A stretch of DNA of 64,000 nt from Pseudomonas sp. B21-015 (GTDB lineage: Bacteria; Pseudomonadota; Gammaproteobacteria; Pseudomonadales; Pseudomonadaceae). Below, piece by piece: positions 8,440-17,766 of the stretch. Location: contig NZ_CP087196.1 in assembly GCF_024749285.1 (NCBI RefSeq), positions 4,650,001 to 4,714,000 of the forward strand, written 5' to 3'. The position numbers were made by a program, and so were the translations under genes. Below the pieces are notes generated by a model that searched no databases, had not been told where the DNA came from, and worked only from the letters and a program-made list of their open reading frames with translations. Every line of letters starts with the position of its first letter. Positions within the stretch are counted from its first letter, which is position 1.

Positions 8440-9738
8440 ATGCTCCGTTCCTTGCGCTTCGCCGCCCTGTTTGGCGGCTTGATTTTAAGTGCGTCCGTAC
8501 TGGCGGCCGACATTGACGCCGCCAGCTATGGCTATCCCCTGACCAATCCGTTCGAGGCGACCATTGCCACGACACCACCGGATTTGCGCCCGGAATTGCC
8601 GCTGGACGAAGACATCAATCAGTCGGACCGCAGTGTCACCTTGCGCCCGGAGCGTGAATTCAGCCTGCCGGACAACTTCTGGCCGGTAAAGAAGCTCACC
8701 TACCGCATCGCCACGCAAGATAAAGCTGCTCCGTTGATCTTCCTGATCTCCGGCACTGGTGCACGCTATGACAGTACCCTTAACGAGTACCTGAAAAAGC
8801 TCTACTACAAGGCCGGCTATCACGTGGTGCAGCTGTCGTCGCCCACCAGCTTCGACTTCATGACCGCCGCCTCGCGCTTCGCTACACCGGGCGTGACCAA
8901 GGAAGATGCCGAAGACATGTACCGGGTGATGCAGGCTGTGCGGGCGCAGAACCCGAAATTGCCGGTTACCGATTATTTCCTGACCGGTTACAGCCTCGGC
9001 GCACTGGATGCGGCGTTTGTTGCGCATCTGGATGAAACCCGTCGCAGCTTCAATTTCAAGAAAGTCTTGCTGCTCAACCCGCCGGTCAACCTTTACACCT
9101 CGGTCACCAACCTGGACAAACTGGTACAGACAGAGGTGAAGGGCATCAATAACACCACCACTTTCTATGAGCTGGTGCTGGACAAACTGACCCGTTACTT
9201 CCAGCAGAAGGGCTACATCGACCTCAACGATGCCTTGCTCTACGACTTCCAGCAGTCCAAGCAGCACCTGAGCAACGAACAGATGGCCATGCTGATCGGC
9301 ACCTCGTTCCGTTTCTCGGCGGCGGACATCGCCTTCACCTCGGACCTGATCAACCGTCGCGGCCTGATCACGCCACCGAAATACCCGATCACCGAAGGCA
9401 CCACCCTCACACCGTTCCTCAAACGCGCACTGCAATGCGACTTCGACTGCTACATCACCGAGCAGGTCATCCCGATGTGGCGCGCCCGCACTGACGGCGG
9501 CAGCCTGCTGCAACTGATCGATCAGGTCAGCTTGTATGCGCTCAAGGACTACCTGCACGACAGCCCGAAAATCGCCGTCATGCACAACGCCGACGACGTG
9601 ATTCTCGGCCCTGGCGACCTAGGGTTTCTGCGCCGGACCTTTGGCGACCGCTTGACTGTTTATCCATTGGGCGGCCATTGCGGCAACCTCAACTATCGCG
9701 TCAACAGCGACGCCATGCTGGAGTTTTTCCGTGGCTAA
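8440..9738 (+). CDS. Secreted alpha/beta hydrolase
   Basis: A 432-residue exported protein with a signal peptide (cleavage near LAA-D at residue 23) and an alpha/beta-hydrolase fold. The nucleophile elbow GYSLG places Ser185. A late HNADDVI segment offers the acid, and GGHCGN near the C-terminus the histidine, so a full Ser-Asp-His triad is present. Orthologues are sometimes mislabelled serine/threonine kinases, but no kinase motif is visible. It overlaps the following mlaA by eight bases, so the two form one operon. A periplasmic esterase or lipase acting on lipids handled by MlaA is a reasonable inference; the substrate is unknown. Confidence 0.75.
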   Translation: MLRSLRFAALFGGLILSASVLAADIDAASYGYPLTNPFEATIATTPPDLRPELPLDEDINQSDRSVTLRPEREFSLPDNFWPVKKLTYRIATQDKAAPLIFLISGTGARYDSTLNEYLKKLYYKAGYHVVQLSSPTSFDFMTAASRFATPGVTKEDAEDMYRVMQAVRAQNPKLPVTDYFLTGYSLGALDAAFVAHLDETRRSFNFKKVLLLNPPVNLYTSVTNLDKLVQTEVKGINNTTTFYELVLDKLTRYFQQKGYIDLNDALLYDFQQSKQHLSNEQMAMLIGTSFRFSAADIAFTSDLINRRGLITPPKYPITEGTTLTPFLKRALQCDFDCYITEQVIPMWRARTDGGSLLQLIDQVSLYALKDYLHDSPKIAVMHNADDVILGPGDLGFLRRTFGDRLTVYPLGGHCGNLNYRVNSDAMLEFFRG

Positions 9739-10519
9739 ATACCCCCTGCTGATCGCAGCGTTACTCTGTGCAGGCGTCGCCAATGCCGACAACAGCAAAG
9801 CCAACGCCCCGGTGGTGGTCGATAAAGACGGTTTCAAGGAACCGCTGAGCAAACTCAAATTCAACCCGGGGCTGGATCAGCGCGAATTCGAACGCTCGAC
9901 GCTCAATGCGCTGAACGTCTATGACCCGCTGGAAGAGTGGAACCGCCGCGTCTACCACTTCAACTACCGTTTCGACCAATGGGTGTTCCTGCCCGTGGTC
10001 AACGGCTATCGCTACGTCACCCCAAGTTTCCTGCGCACCGGCGTCAGCAACTTCTTCAACAACCTCGGTGACGTGCCGAACCTGGTGAACAGCCTGCTGC
10101 AATTCAAGGGGCAGCGCTCGATGGAAACTACCGCACGCCTGCTGCTCAACACCACCATCGGTGTCGCCGGCCTGTGGGACCCGGCCACCGCCATGGGGGT
10201 GCCGCGCCAGAGCGAAGACTTCGGCCAGACCCTGGGTTTCTACGGCGTACCGGGCGGCGCCTACTTCGTGCTGCCGATCCTCGGCCCGTCGAACCTGCGT
10301 GACACCGCGGGCCTGGCGGTCGATTACACCGGCGAATCGGCGATCAACTTCCTGAACGTTTCCGAAGTCAGCTCCAACCACCCGGAAATCTGGGTACTGC
10401 GCGGTATCGACAAGCGCTATCAGAACGGCTTCCGCTACGGCCAGCTGAACACACCGTTCGAGTACGAAAAAGTGCGTTACGTGTATACCGAGGCGCGCAA
10501 GCTGCAGATCGCCGAGTAA
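9731..10519 (+). CDS. mlaA: MlaA/VacJ family phospholipid-transport protein
   Basis: The outer-membrane component of the Mla system, which removes misplaced phospholipids from the outer leaflet. The 262-residue product carries family motifs YDPLEEWNRRVYHFNY, GVSNFFNNLGDVPNLVN and a GFYGVPGGAYFVLP/GPSNLRD region. It starts with GTG at 9731 inside the previous gene, preceded by GGAG. The N-terminus is a signal peptide ending ANA-D, and no lipobox is seen: the only cysteine (Cys13) is preceded by Leu-Leu. E. coli MlaA is a lipoprotein, so anchoring here may differ. The other mla genes are not in the window. Confidence 0.9.
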   Translation: MAKYPLLIAALLCAGVANADNSKANAPVVVDKDGFKEPLSKLKFNPGLDQREFERSTLNALNVYDPLEEWNRRVYHFNYRFDQWVFLPVVNGYRYVTPSFLRTGVSNFFNNLGDVPNLVNSLLQFKGQRSMETTARLLLNTTIGVAGLWDPATAMGVPRQSEDFGQTLGFYGVPGGAYFVLPILGPSNLRDTAGLAVDYTGESAINFLNVSEVSSNHPEIWVLRGIDKRYQNGFRYGQLNTPFEYEKVRYVYTEARKLQIAE

Positions 10520-10532
10520 CGTCGTCGGCAAC

Positions 10533-10571
10533 AAAAAAGGCCATTCGATGCAGATCGAATGGCCTTTTTTA
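10533..10571 (+). terminator. Rho-independent terminator of the hydrolase-mlaA operon
   Basis: AAAAAAGGCCATTCGAT pairs with ATCGAATGGCCTTTTTT around a short loop, 13 bases after the mlaA stop. Confidence 0.9.
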
Positions 10572-10601
10572 TGCGCGATGTTCCAAGCACCGCCAACCTA
10601 C

Positions 10602-10691
10602 TGTGGGAGCGAGCCTGCTCGCGATAGCGGTCTAACAGTCAACATTGATGGCGAATGTTATGAACTCATCGCGAGCAAGCTCGCTCCCACA
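10602..10691. repeat. REP doublet, GTGGGAGCGAGC subtype
   Basis: Inverted REP units TGTGGGAGCGAGCCTGCTCG and CGAGCAAGCTCGCTCCCACA flank about 45 bases. It lies between the mlaA terminator and the converging DUF808 gene, ending three bases from that gene's stop codon. Confidence 0.85.
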
Positions 10692-10694
10692 GGT

Positions 10695-11609
10695 TCAGGC
10701 CTTTACCGTTTTCCAGATCTTGCTGACAGCCATCACCCCAACCAACACCGCCGCACCCGCCACAATCCCGGCCACCGCATTCAGCAACGTCGGCACGATA
10801 AATCCGGCCCCACCAGCACCTGCGGTGATACCCTCGATCCAGTGATGAACCACCGGCACGCCGTGGGTCAGAATCCCGCCGCCGACCAAAAACATCGCCG
10901 CCGTGCCGATTACCGACAGGCTTTTCATCATGTACGGCGCCGCACGCAGAATCCCGCCGCCGATGCTTTTGGCCATCTGGCCGGGCTTCCGGGTCAGCCA
11001 CAGACCGAGGTCGTCGAGTTTGACGATGCCCGCCACCAGCCCGTACACGCCGATGGTCATGACGATGGCGATGCCCGAGAGCACGATCACTTGTTGGGTC
11101 AGCGATGCATCAGTCACAGTGCCCAGGGTGATGGCAATGATTTCCGCCGAGAGAATGAAGTCGGTACGGATCGCCCCTTTGATCTTGTCCTTCTCGAACG
11201 CCACCAGATCCACCGCCGGGTTGGCCACAGCCTCGACCAGCTCTGCGTGTTCGGCCTGATCTTCGGCTTGGCTATGCAGGAATTTGTGGGCGAGTTTCTC
11301 GAAGCCTTCGAAGCACAGGTAAGCGCCACCGACCATCAACAACGGCGTGACCAGCCACGGAATGAACGCGCTGATGGCCAACGCCGACGGCACCAGGATC
11401 AGCTTGTTGAGGAACGAGCCCTTGGCCACCGCCCATACCACCGGGATTTCCCGCTCGGCACGCACGCCGGAAACCTGCTGGGCGTTGAGCGCCAGATCGT
11501 CGCCCAGTACACCGGCGGTCTTCTTCGCGGCCATTTTGGTCATCAACGCCACGTCGTCCAGTACGGTGGCGATGTCGTCGATCAGCACCAGCAAACTGCT
11601 TCCTGCCAT
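10695..11609 (-). CDS. DUF808 (YedI-like) inner-membrane protein
   Basis: A 304-residue multi-spanning membrane protein of the DUF808 family, homologous to E. coli YedI; its function is unknown. The N-terminal [20 protein letters not shown], the [16 protein letters not shown] segment and four or more hydrophobic helices are characteristic. The ATG at 11609 follows AAGGAAACCCGATTC. It is transcribed away from the TetR regulator gene, with about 130 bases between the two starts. It is conserved in proteobacteria, and nothing in the sequence points to a substrate. Confidence 0.85.
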   Translation of the reverse strand: MAGSSLLVLIDDIATVLDDVALMTKMAAKKTAGVLGDDLALNAQQVSGVRAEREIPVVWAVAKGSFLNKLILVPSALAISAFIPWLVTPLLMVGGAYLCFEGFEKLAHKFLHSQAEDQAEHAELVEAVANPAVDLVAFEKDKIKGAIRTDFILSAEIIAITLGTVTDASLTQQVIVLSGIAIVMTIGVYGLVAGIVKLDDLGLWLTRKPGQMAKSIGGGILRAAPYMMKSLSVIGTAAMFLVGGGILTHGVPVVHHWIEGITAGAGGAGFIVPTLLNAVAGIVAGAAVLVGVMAVSKIWKTVKA

Positions 11610-11743
11610 GAATCGGGTTTCCTTCTTGAGTGAATGGCGCGCAGCATAACGCGACCCGAGGCCACACGGGGCATTCTTGAGCGCCGCGCGAGGCCGGTGC
11701 TACCATGCGCAACCGCCAGAACAGGCAAGGAACCCCCTGGTTT

Positions 11744-12352
11744 ATGAGCACTATCCGCGAGCGCAACAAAGAACTGATCCTGCGTGCCGCCAGTGAAGAA
11801 TTTGCCGACAAGGGCTTCGCTGCGACCAAAACCAGTGACATCGCAGCCAAAGCGGGGCTGCCCAAGCCCAACGTCTACTACTACTTCAAATCCAAGGAAA
11901 ACCTCTACCGCGAGGTCCTGGAAAGCATCATCGAGCCAATCCTGCAGGCCTCGACACCGTTCAACGCCGACGGTGTGCCCAGCGAAGTGCTGAGCGGCTA
12001 CATTCGCTCGAAAATCCGCATCTCCCGTGATCTGCCCTTCGCCTCCAAGGTATTCGCCAGCGAAATCATGCACGGCGCCCCGCACTTGAGCCCCGACCTG
12101 GTCGAGCAGCTCAACGGCCAGGCCAGGCACAACATCGACTGCATCCAGACCTGGATCGACCGCGGCCAGATCGCCCCGATCGACCCCAACCACTTGATGT
12201 TCAGCATCTGGGCCGCGACCCAGACCTACGCCGACTTCGACTGGCAGATCTCTGCGGTGACCGGCAAGGCCAAGCTGGATGAAGCCGACTATGAAGCGGC
12301 GGCGCAGACGATTATCCGGTTGGTGCTCAAGGGGTGTGAGCCCGACCGATAA
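11744..12352 (+). CDS. TetR family transcriptional regulator
   Basis: A 202-residue one-component repressor. The N-terminal helix-turn-helix is clear: AASEEFADKGFAATKTSDIAAKAGL followed by PNVYYYFKSKENLY, residues about 10-60. The C-terminal ligand domain resembles the RutR/YcdC group, with an FASEIMHGAPHL segment. The ATG at 11744 was chosen because it starts a standard TetR N-terminus and follows AAGGAA, though with long spacing; an ATG at 11705 remains possible. It is divergent from the DUF808 gene and could regulate it or the nearby glyoxylate genes. No target site was recognised. Confidence 0.85.
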   Translation: MSTIRERNKELILRAASEEFADKGFAATKTSDIAAKAGLPKPNVYYYFKSKENLYREVLESIIEPILQASTPFNADGVPSEVLSGYIRSKIRISRDLPFASKVFASEIMHGAPHLSPDLVEQLNGQARHNIDCIQTWIDRGQIAPIDPNHLMFSIWAATQTYADFDWQISAVTGKAKLDEADYEAAAQTIIRLVLKGCEPDR

Positions 12353-12366
12353 ATCGCGGCACGGCC

Positions 12367-12457
12367 ATCGCGGGCAAGCCCGCTCCCACAGAATCTCTTG
12401 GTGTACACAAAATCTGTGAACACTCTCGATTCTTGTGGGAGCGGGCTTGCCCGCGAT
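12367..12457. repeat. REP doublet, GCGGGCAAGCCCGC subtype, left of the RAYT gene
   Basis: ATCGCGGGCAAGCCCGCTCC at the left and the complementary unit at the right enclose about 45 bases. The core differs from the other REPs of this window (GCGGGC instead of GCGAGC). The same subtype occurs only once more, at 13033-13124, on the other side of the transposase gene. Confidence 0.9.
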
Positions 12458-12477
12458 GAAGGCGACTAGGAACTCAA

Positions 12478-12936
12478 TCAAACCCAAATAGCATCCCACA
12501 GCGGATAGTCGCCCAGTCGTTCAACGAGCCCTGCCCGCAAAGGGTTAGCGACAACATACCGCGCCATCTTCACCAAGTCCTCCTCTCGCCTCAATGCCCG
12601 ATCGTGATAGCCCTGCTGCCAAAGTGGCCCATTTCGATTGCTGGAAAGATTCACCTCTCGAACAATCAATGACTTGGTTTGACGCATCAGATTACTGAGC
12701 GAACATTTTTTCAGTTCGACAAGCCAGTGGAAGTGATCAGGCATAACGACCCATGCCAGTGAGTTCACTAACCCTGTGTTTTGTGCTTGGCGAAATTGAT
12801 GAACAACCAATCTGCCCAATGCGAAATCCGCAAAAACCGGCTCGCGATCAAGTGTATTGGTAGTCAGTAAGTAGATTCGATTGGGTTCGGCATAGCGGCC
12901 CGTTCGCAGGCGATGTGAAGCAGGAAGATCAGGCAA
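12478..12936 (-). CDS. REP-associated tyrosine transposase (RAYT)
   Basis: A 152-residue HUH endonuclease of the IS200-like Y1 superfamily that is thought to recognise and spread REP sequences. The metal-binding HUH pair is His68 and His70 in VVMPDHFHWLVE. A conserved RYVVANPLRAGLV segment follows, where Tyr127 is the probable nucleophile (Tyr110 in GYHD is the alternative). The product is complete and about the usual RAYT size. The reading frame begins with TTG at 12936, after GAAGGGGCAACGGA, as no ATG is in frame nearby. It sits exactly between two REP doublets of one subtype, the classic RAYT arrangement. It appears intact and is likely a single-copy domesticated gene. Confidence 0.9.
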   Translation of the reverse strand: MPDLPASHRLRTGRYAEPNRIYLLTTNTLDREPVFADFALGRLVVHQFRQAQNTGLVNSLAWVVMPDHFHWLVELKKCSLSNLMRQTKSLIVREVNLSSNRNGPLWQQGYHDRALRREEDLVKMARYVVANPLRAGLVERLGDYPLWDAIWV

Positions 12937-13032
12937 TCCGTTGCCCCTTCATGATGGATTCATCGGAAGACTAGACCTGAGCGGCCCATAGACCGCGACA
13001 ATCCGTTATCTGGATGTGTCCATGAGGCCGCC

Positions 13033-13124
13033 ATCGCGGGCAAGCCCGCTCCCACAAGGATCGAAGGTGTTCACAGATTCTGTGTTCACCAGCAGGAACC
13101 TGTGGGAGCGGGCTTGCCCGCGAT
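13033..13124. repeat. REP doublet, GCGGGCAAGCCCGC subtype, right of the RAYT gene
   Basis: The same subtype and size as the doublet at 12367-12457. The inner segments also resemble each other (TTCACAGATTCTGTGTTCACC here, a related stretch with TCTGTGAAC there), suggesting copying of a whole doublet (a REPIN) rather than of single REPs. Confidence 0.9.
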
Positions 13125-13147
13125 GACATTCGTTCAGCCCCTGAAGA

Positions 13148-13588
13148 TCAACCAACCACCCCCGCATCCGCCCTCAACCCCTGCGCCTCGATCGCCCTGA
13201 TCGCACACTGCTCATCAACATCAGACAAATCGCCGCTGATGCCCACCGCCCCCAACACACTCCCGTCCTGATCCCGAATCAACACGCCGCCCGGTACCGG
13301 GACGACGCTGCCCTGCCCCAGGCTATTCAGCGCGGCGAAGAAGGCCGGGCGTTGTTGGGCGTCTTGAGCCAGCAGCCGTGAGCCTTTGCCCAGGGCGATC
13401 GCGCCCCAGGCTTTGCCAATGGCGATCTGCGGGCGCAGCAGGCTCGCGCCGTCTTCGCGTTGCAGCGTTATCAAGTGCCCGCCGGCGTCCAGCACCGCAA
13501 CGGTCAATGGCGCGGCAGAGATTGCACGGCCTGCGGAGATGGCCTGATTGGCCAGGTTGACTGCGATGTTCAAGGTTAAAGCGCTCAT
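13148..13588 (-). CDS. GlcG/HbpS family heme-degrading-type protein
   Basis: A 146-residue protein of the GlcG/HbpS (DUF336) family, found beside glycolate and glyoxylate genes or in heme-sensing systems. Family signatures include APLTVAVLDAGGHLITLQREDGA, RPQIAIGKAWGA, VPVPGGVLI and GAVGISGD. No signal peptide is seen, so it is cytoplasmic. It is divergent from gcl and shares a palindromic operator candidate with it, pointing to joint control. Its biochemical role in glyoxylate metabolism is not established. ATG at 13588. Confidence 0.85.
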   Translation of the reverse strand: MSALTLNIAVNLANQAISAGRAISAAPLTVAVLDAGGHLITLQREDGASLLRPQIAIGKAWGAIALGKGSRLLAQDAQQRPAFFAALNSLGQGSVVPVPGGVLIRDQDGSVLGAVGISGDLSDVDEQCAIRAIEAQGLRADAGVVG

Positions 13589-13680
13589 GGTGCCGTCCTC
13601 ATTTTGTTATTGGGAAAGCCGTTGGACTGTTTTGTATTGCGCAATCCGATGCGACAAATAGAACACAATGAGTAGTTTAT

Positions 13681-13690
13681 TTGTATACAA
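13681..13690. promoter_or_regulatory. Palindromic operator candidate TTGTATACAA (glcG side)
   Basis: A perfect ten-base palindrome directly downstream of the minus-strand TATAAT at 13693-13698, where a repressor would cover the transcription start. An identical copy lies at 13819-13828. The symmetry resembles operators of GntR-type regulators; no regulator is identified. Confidence 0.5.
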
Positions 13691-13692
13691 TA

Positions 13693-13698
13693 ATTATA
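13693..13698 (-). promoter_or_regulatory. -10 element of the glcG-like gene
   Basis: The minus strand reads TATAAT, a perfect sigma70 -10 hexamer, about 105 bases before the ATG at 13588. No good -35 was found 16-18 bases upstream, so an activator may be needed. Confidence 0.4.
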
Positions 13699-13774
13699 GA
13701 AAAACGCCATTTTCGACGAAAAACCACACTTCACGAGGCTTCCGACGAATGAAACAGCTGCTTGAGAAAATGGA

Positions 13775-13804
13775 TTGACCTGCGCCGTCCGCCGTGAATA
13801 CACT
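13775..13804 (+). promoter_or_regulatory. Putative sigma70 promoter of the gcl operon
   Basis: TTGACC (13775-13780), then 18 bases, then TACACT (13799-13804). The TTGTATACAA copy at 13819-13828 would lie just after the start site, fitting repression. An alternative -10, TACAAT, is embedded in the operator itself at 13824-13829. Confidence 0.4.
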
Positions 13805-13818
13805 CTGCGCAAAGCCAC

Positions 13819-13828
13819 TTGTATACAA
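13819..13828. promoter_or_regulatory. Palindromic operator candidate TTGTATACAA (gcl side)
   Basis: The second exact copy of the palindrome, 138 bases from the first (centre to centre), about 13 turns of B-DNA. It ends 26 bases before the gcl ATG. Confidence 0.5.
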
Positions 13829-13854
13829 TTACAGAACGTAAGAGGCACAAAACC

Positions 13855-15630
<1,776 letters not shown>

Positions 15631-15638
15631 TGATCGTT

Positions 15639-15748
15639 GATCGTTCCCACGCTCTGCGTGGGAATGCATCCAGTGACGCTCCGCGTCACATAACGGCTGG
15701 ACGCAGAGCGTCCGGGGCGGCATTCCCACGCAGAGCGTGGGAACGATC
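15639..15748. repeat. 110-base palindromic repeat between gcl and hyi
   Basis: The ends GATCGTTCCCACGCTCTGCG and their complement enclose a second inner hairpin (GACGCTCCGCGTCA and GGACGCAGAGCGTCC). It lies nine bases after the gcl stop and ends 28 bases before the hyi ATG. Near-identical copies occur at 17619-17728 and 20468-20574. Confidence 0.9.
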
Positions 15749-15776
15749 AGCCCTCACACATATACGGGAGACCACC

Positions 15777-16559
15777 ATGCCGCGTTTCGCAGCCAACCTG
15801 TCCATGCTGTTCACCGAGCAGGATTTTCTTGCCCGTTTCGACGCTGCCGCCAAGGCCGGCTTCAGTGGTGTCGAATACCTGTTTCCCTACGACTTCAGCT
15901 CCGCCGACATCAAGGCCAGGCTCGATGCCAACGGCCTGACCCAGGTGCTGTTCAACCTGCCGGCCGGTGACTGGGCCAAGGGCGAGCGCGGTATCGCGTG
16001 CTTGCCGGATCGGGTCGAAGAATTCCGCGCCGGTGTCGATCTGGCCATCGCTTACGCCAACGTGCTGGGCAACACCCAGATCAACTGCCTGGCCGGTATT
16101 CGTCCACAAGGCGTCGACGATGCCACGGTGGAAAAGACCTTCGTCGCCAACCTCAAGTACGCGGCCGACAAGCTGCAAGCGGCGGGCATCAAACTGGTGA
16201 TGGAAGCGATCAACACCCGTGATATCCCCGGCTTCTACCTGAACAACACAGCGCAAGCCCTGTCGATTCGCGAACAGGTCGGCAGCGCCAACCTGTTCCT
16301 GCAATACGACATTTATCACATGCAAATCATGGAGGGTGACCTGGCCCGCACCATGGCTGCGCACCTGGACGAGATCAACCACATCCAGTTGGCCGACAAC
16401 CCAGGGCGCAACGAACCGGGCACCGGTGAAATCAATTACCGCTTCCTGTTCGAACACCTGGACCGCATCGGCTATCAGGGTTGGGTTGGCTGTGAATACA
16501 AGCCGCTGACCACCACCGAAGCGGGTCTGGGCTGGTTGAAAACCCATAACGCGATTTGA
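15777..16559 (+). CDS. hyi: Hydroxypyruvate isomerase
   Basis: Interconverts hydroxypyruvate and tartronate semialdehyde, a side branch of the glyoxylate pathway. The 260-residue protein has the xylose-isomerase-like TIM barrel fold. Metal-site segments are visible: VMEAINTRDIPGF, FLQYDIYHMQIMEGD, HIQLADNPGRNEPGTGEINY and GCEYKP. The ATG at 15777 follows ACGGGAG with proper spacing, ruling out the much longer upstream extension, which would run through the palindromic repeat and gcl. Second gene of the operon. Confidence 0.94.
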   Translation: MPRFAANLSMLFTEQDFLARFDAAAKAGFSGVEYLFPYDFSSADIKARLDANGLTQVLFNLPAGDWAKGERGIACLPDRVEEFRAGVDLAIAYANVLGNTQINCLAGIRPQGVDDATVEKTFVANLKYAADKLQAAGIKLVMEAINTRDIPGFYLNNTAQALSIREQVGSANLFLQYDIYHMQIMEGDLARTMAAHLDEINHIQLADNPGRNEPGTGEINYRFLFEHLDRIGYQGWVGCEYKPLTTTEAGLGWLKTHNAI

Positions 16560-16568
16560 CGCAAAACC

Positions 16569-16658
16569 TGTGGGAGCGAGCCTGCTCGCGAAGAGGCCGG
16601 CACATTCAACATCCATGTTGCCTGGCACACCGCTATCGCGAGCAGGCTCGCTCCCACA
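16569..16658. repeat. REP doublet between hyi and glxR
   Basis: Inverted GTGGGAGCGAGCCTGCTCGCGA units with a spacer of about 45 bases, nine bases after the hyi stop codon and 54 bases before the glxR start. It interrupts the operon with strong transcript hairpins. Confidence 0.85.
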
Positions 16659-16712
16659 GAAAGCGGTCTCCCTATTTGCTTGAAGCAGCAACAAAAACAA
16701 GAGGATTTTCTC

Positions 16713-17603
16713 ATGGCTAAAATCGGATTTATCGGCACCGGCATCATGGGCCACCCAATGGCGTTGAACCTGCAGAAAGCCGGTCACAGCCTGTTCCTGT
16801 CGGCGCACCACGACGCCGCCCCTGCCGACCTGATGGCCGCTGGCGCCGTCGCGCTGGCGAACCCGAAAGAAGTCGCCCAGGAAGCCGAATTCATCATCGT
16901 CATGGTCCCGGATACCCCGCAGGTCGATGACGTGCTGTTCCGCGCCGACGGCGTTGCCGCAGGCGTGAGCAAAGGCAAAATCGTGATCGACATGAGCTCG
17001 ATCTCGCCGACCGCCACCAAAGCCTTCGCTGCCAAGATCAACGAGAAAGGCGCGCAGTACCTCGACGCGCCAGTGTCCGGCGGTGAAGTCGGCGCCAAGG
17101 CGGCGACCCTGAGCATCATGGTCGGCGGCGAAGCCGATGCCTTCGAACGCGCCCTGCCGCTGTTCCAGGCCATGGGCAAGAACATCACCCTGGTCGGTGG
17201 CAACGGCGATGGGCAAACCGCGAAAGTGGCGAACCAGATCATCGTCGCGCTGAACATCCAGGCTGTGGCCGAAGCTCTGCTGTTCGCCTCGAAAAACGGC
17301 GCCGATCCAGCCAAAGTACGCGAAGCGCTGATGGGCGGCTTCGCCTCGTCGAAGATCCTTGAAGTTCACGGCGAACGCATGATCAAAGGCACCTTCGACC
17401 CGGGCTTCCGCATCAGCCTGCACCAGAAGGACCTGAACCTGGCCCTGGCCGGCGCACGCGAATTGGGCATCAACTTGCCAAACACCGCCAATACCCAGCA
17501 AGTGTTCAGCACCTGCGCGGCCATCGGTGGCAGCAACTGGGACCACTCGGCGCTGATCAAGGGCCTGGAACATATGGCGAATTTCTCGATTCGCGATAAA
17601 TAA
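16713..17603 (+). CDS. glxR: Tartronate semialdehyde reductase
   Basis: An NAD(P)H-dependent reductase of the beta-hydroxyacid dehydrogenase family converting tartronate semialdehyde to D-glycerate. The 296-residue product begins with the Rossmann signature KIGFIGTGIMGHPMALNL and carries the substrate motif YLDAPVSGGEVGAKAATLSIMVGG. The catalytic lysine lies in the GQTAKVANQIIVALN segment. The ATG at 16713 follows AGAGGATTTTCTC. The genetic context between hyi and the glycerate kinase supports this substrate over 3-hydroxyisobutyrate. Confidence 0.95.
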   Translation: MAKIGFIGTGIMGHPMALNLQKAGHSLFLSAHHDAAPADLMAAGAVALANPKEVAQEAEFIIVMVPDTPQVDDVLFRADGVAAGVSKGKIVIDMSSISPTATKAFAAKINEKGAQYLDAPVSGGEVGAKAATLSIMVGGEADAFERALPLFQAMGKNITLVGGNGDGQTAKVANQIIVALNIQAVAEALLFASKNGADPAKVREALMGGFASSKILEVHGERMIKGTFDPGFRISLHQKDLNLALAGARELGINLPNTANTQQVFSTCAAIGGSNWDHSALIKGLEHMANFSIRDK

Positions 17604-17618
17604 CACCTGCCCCCTACT

Positions 17619-17728
17619 GATCGTTCCCACGCTCTGCGTGGGAATGCATCCCGGGACGCTCCGCGTCCCTGCCGAGCGGACGCGGAGCGTCCAGTTGAGG
17701 CATTCCCACGCAGAGCGTGGGAACGATC
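17619..17728. repeat. 110-base palindromic repeat between glxR and ttuD
   Basis: Same outer arms (GATCGTTCCCACGCTCTGCG) and inner hairpin (GGGACGCTCCGCGTCCC) as the copies at 15639 and 20468. It begins 15 bases after the glxR stop and ends 38 bases before the ttuD start. Confidence 0.9.
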
Positions 17729-17766
17729 ATTTGCGCTAAACAAAACAATAAGACTGGGAGCCCGCC

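Noticed and set aside
8440..9738. Serine/threonine protein kinase annotation for the secreted protein before mlaA
   Set aside because: No kinase motifs are visible; it has a signal peptide and an alpha/beta-hydrolase triad with GYSLG.
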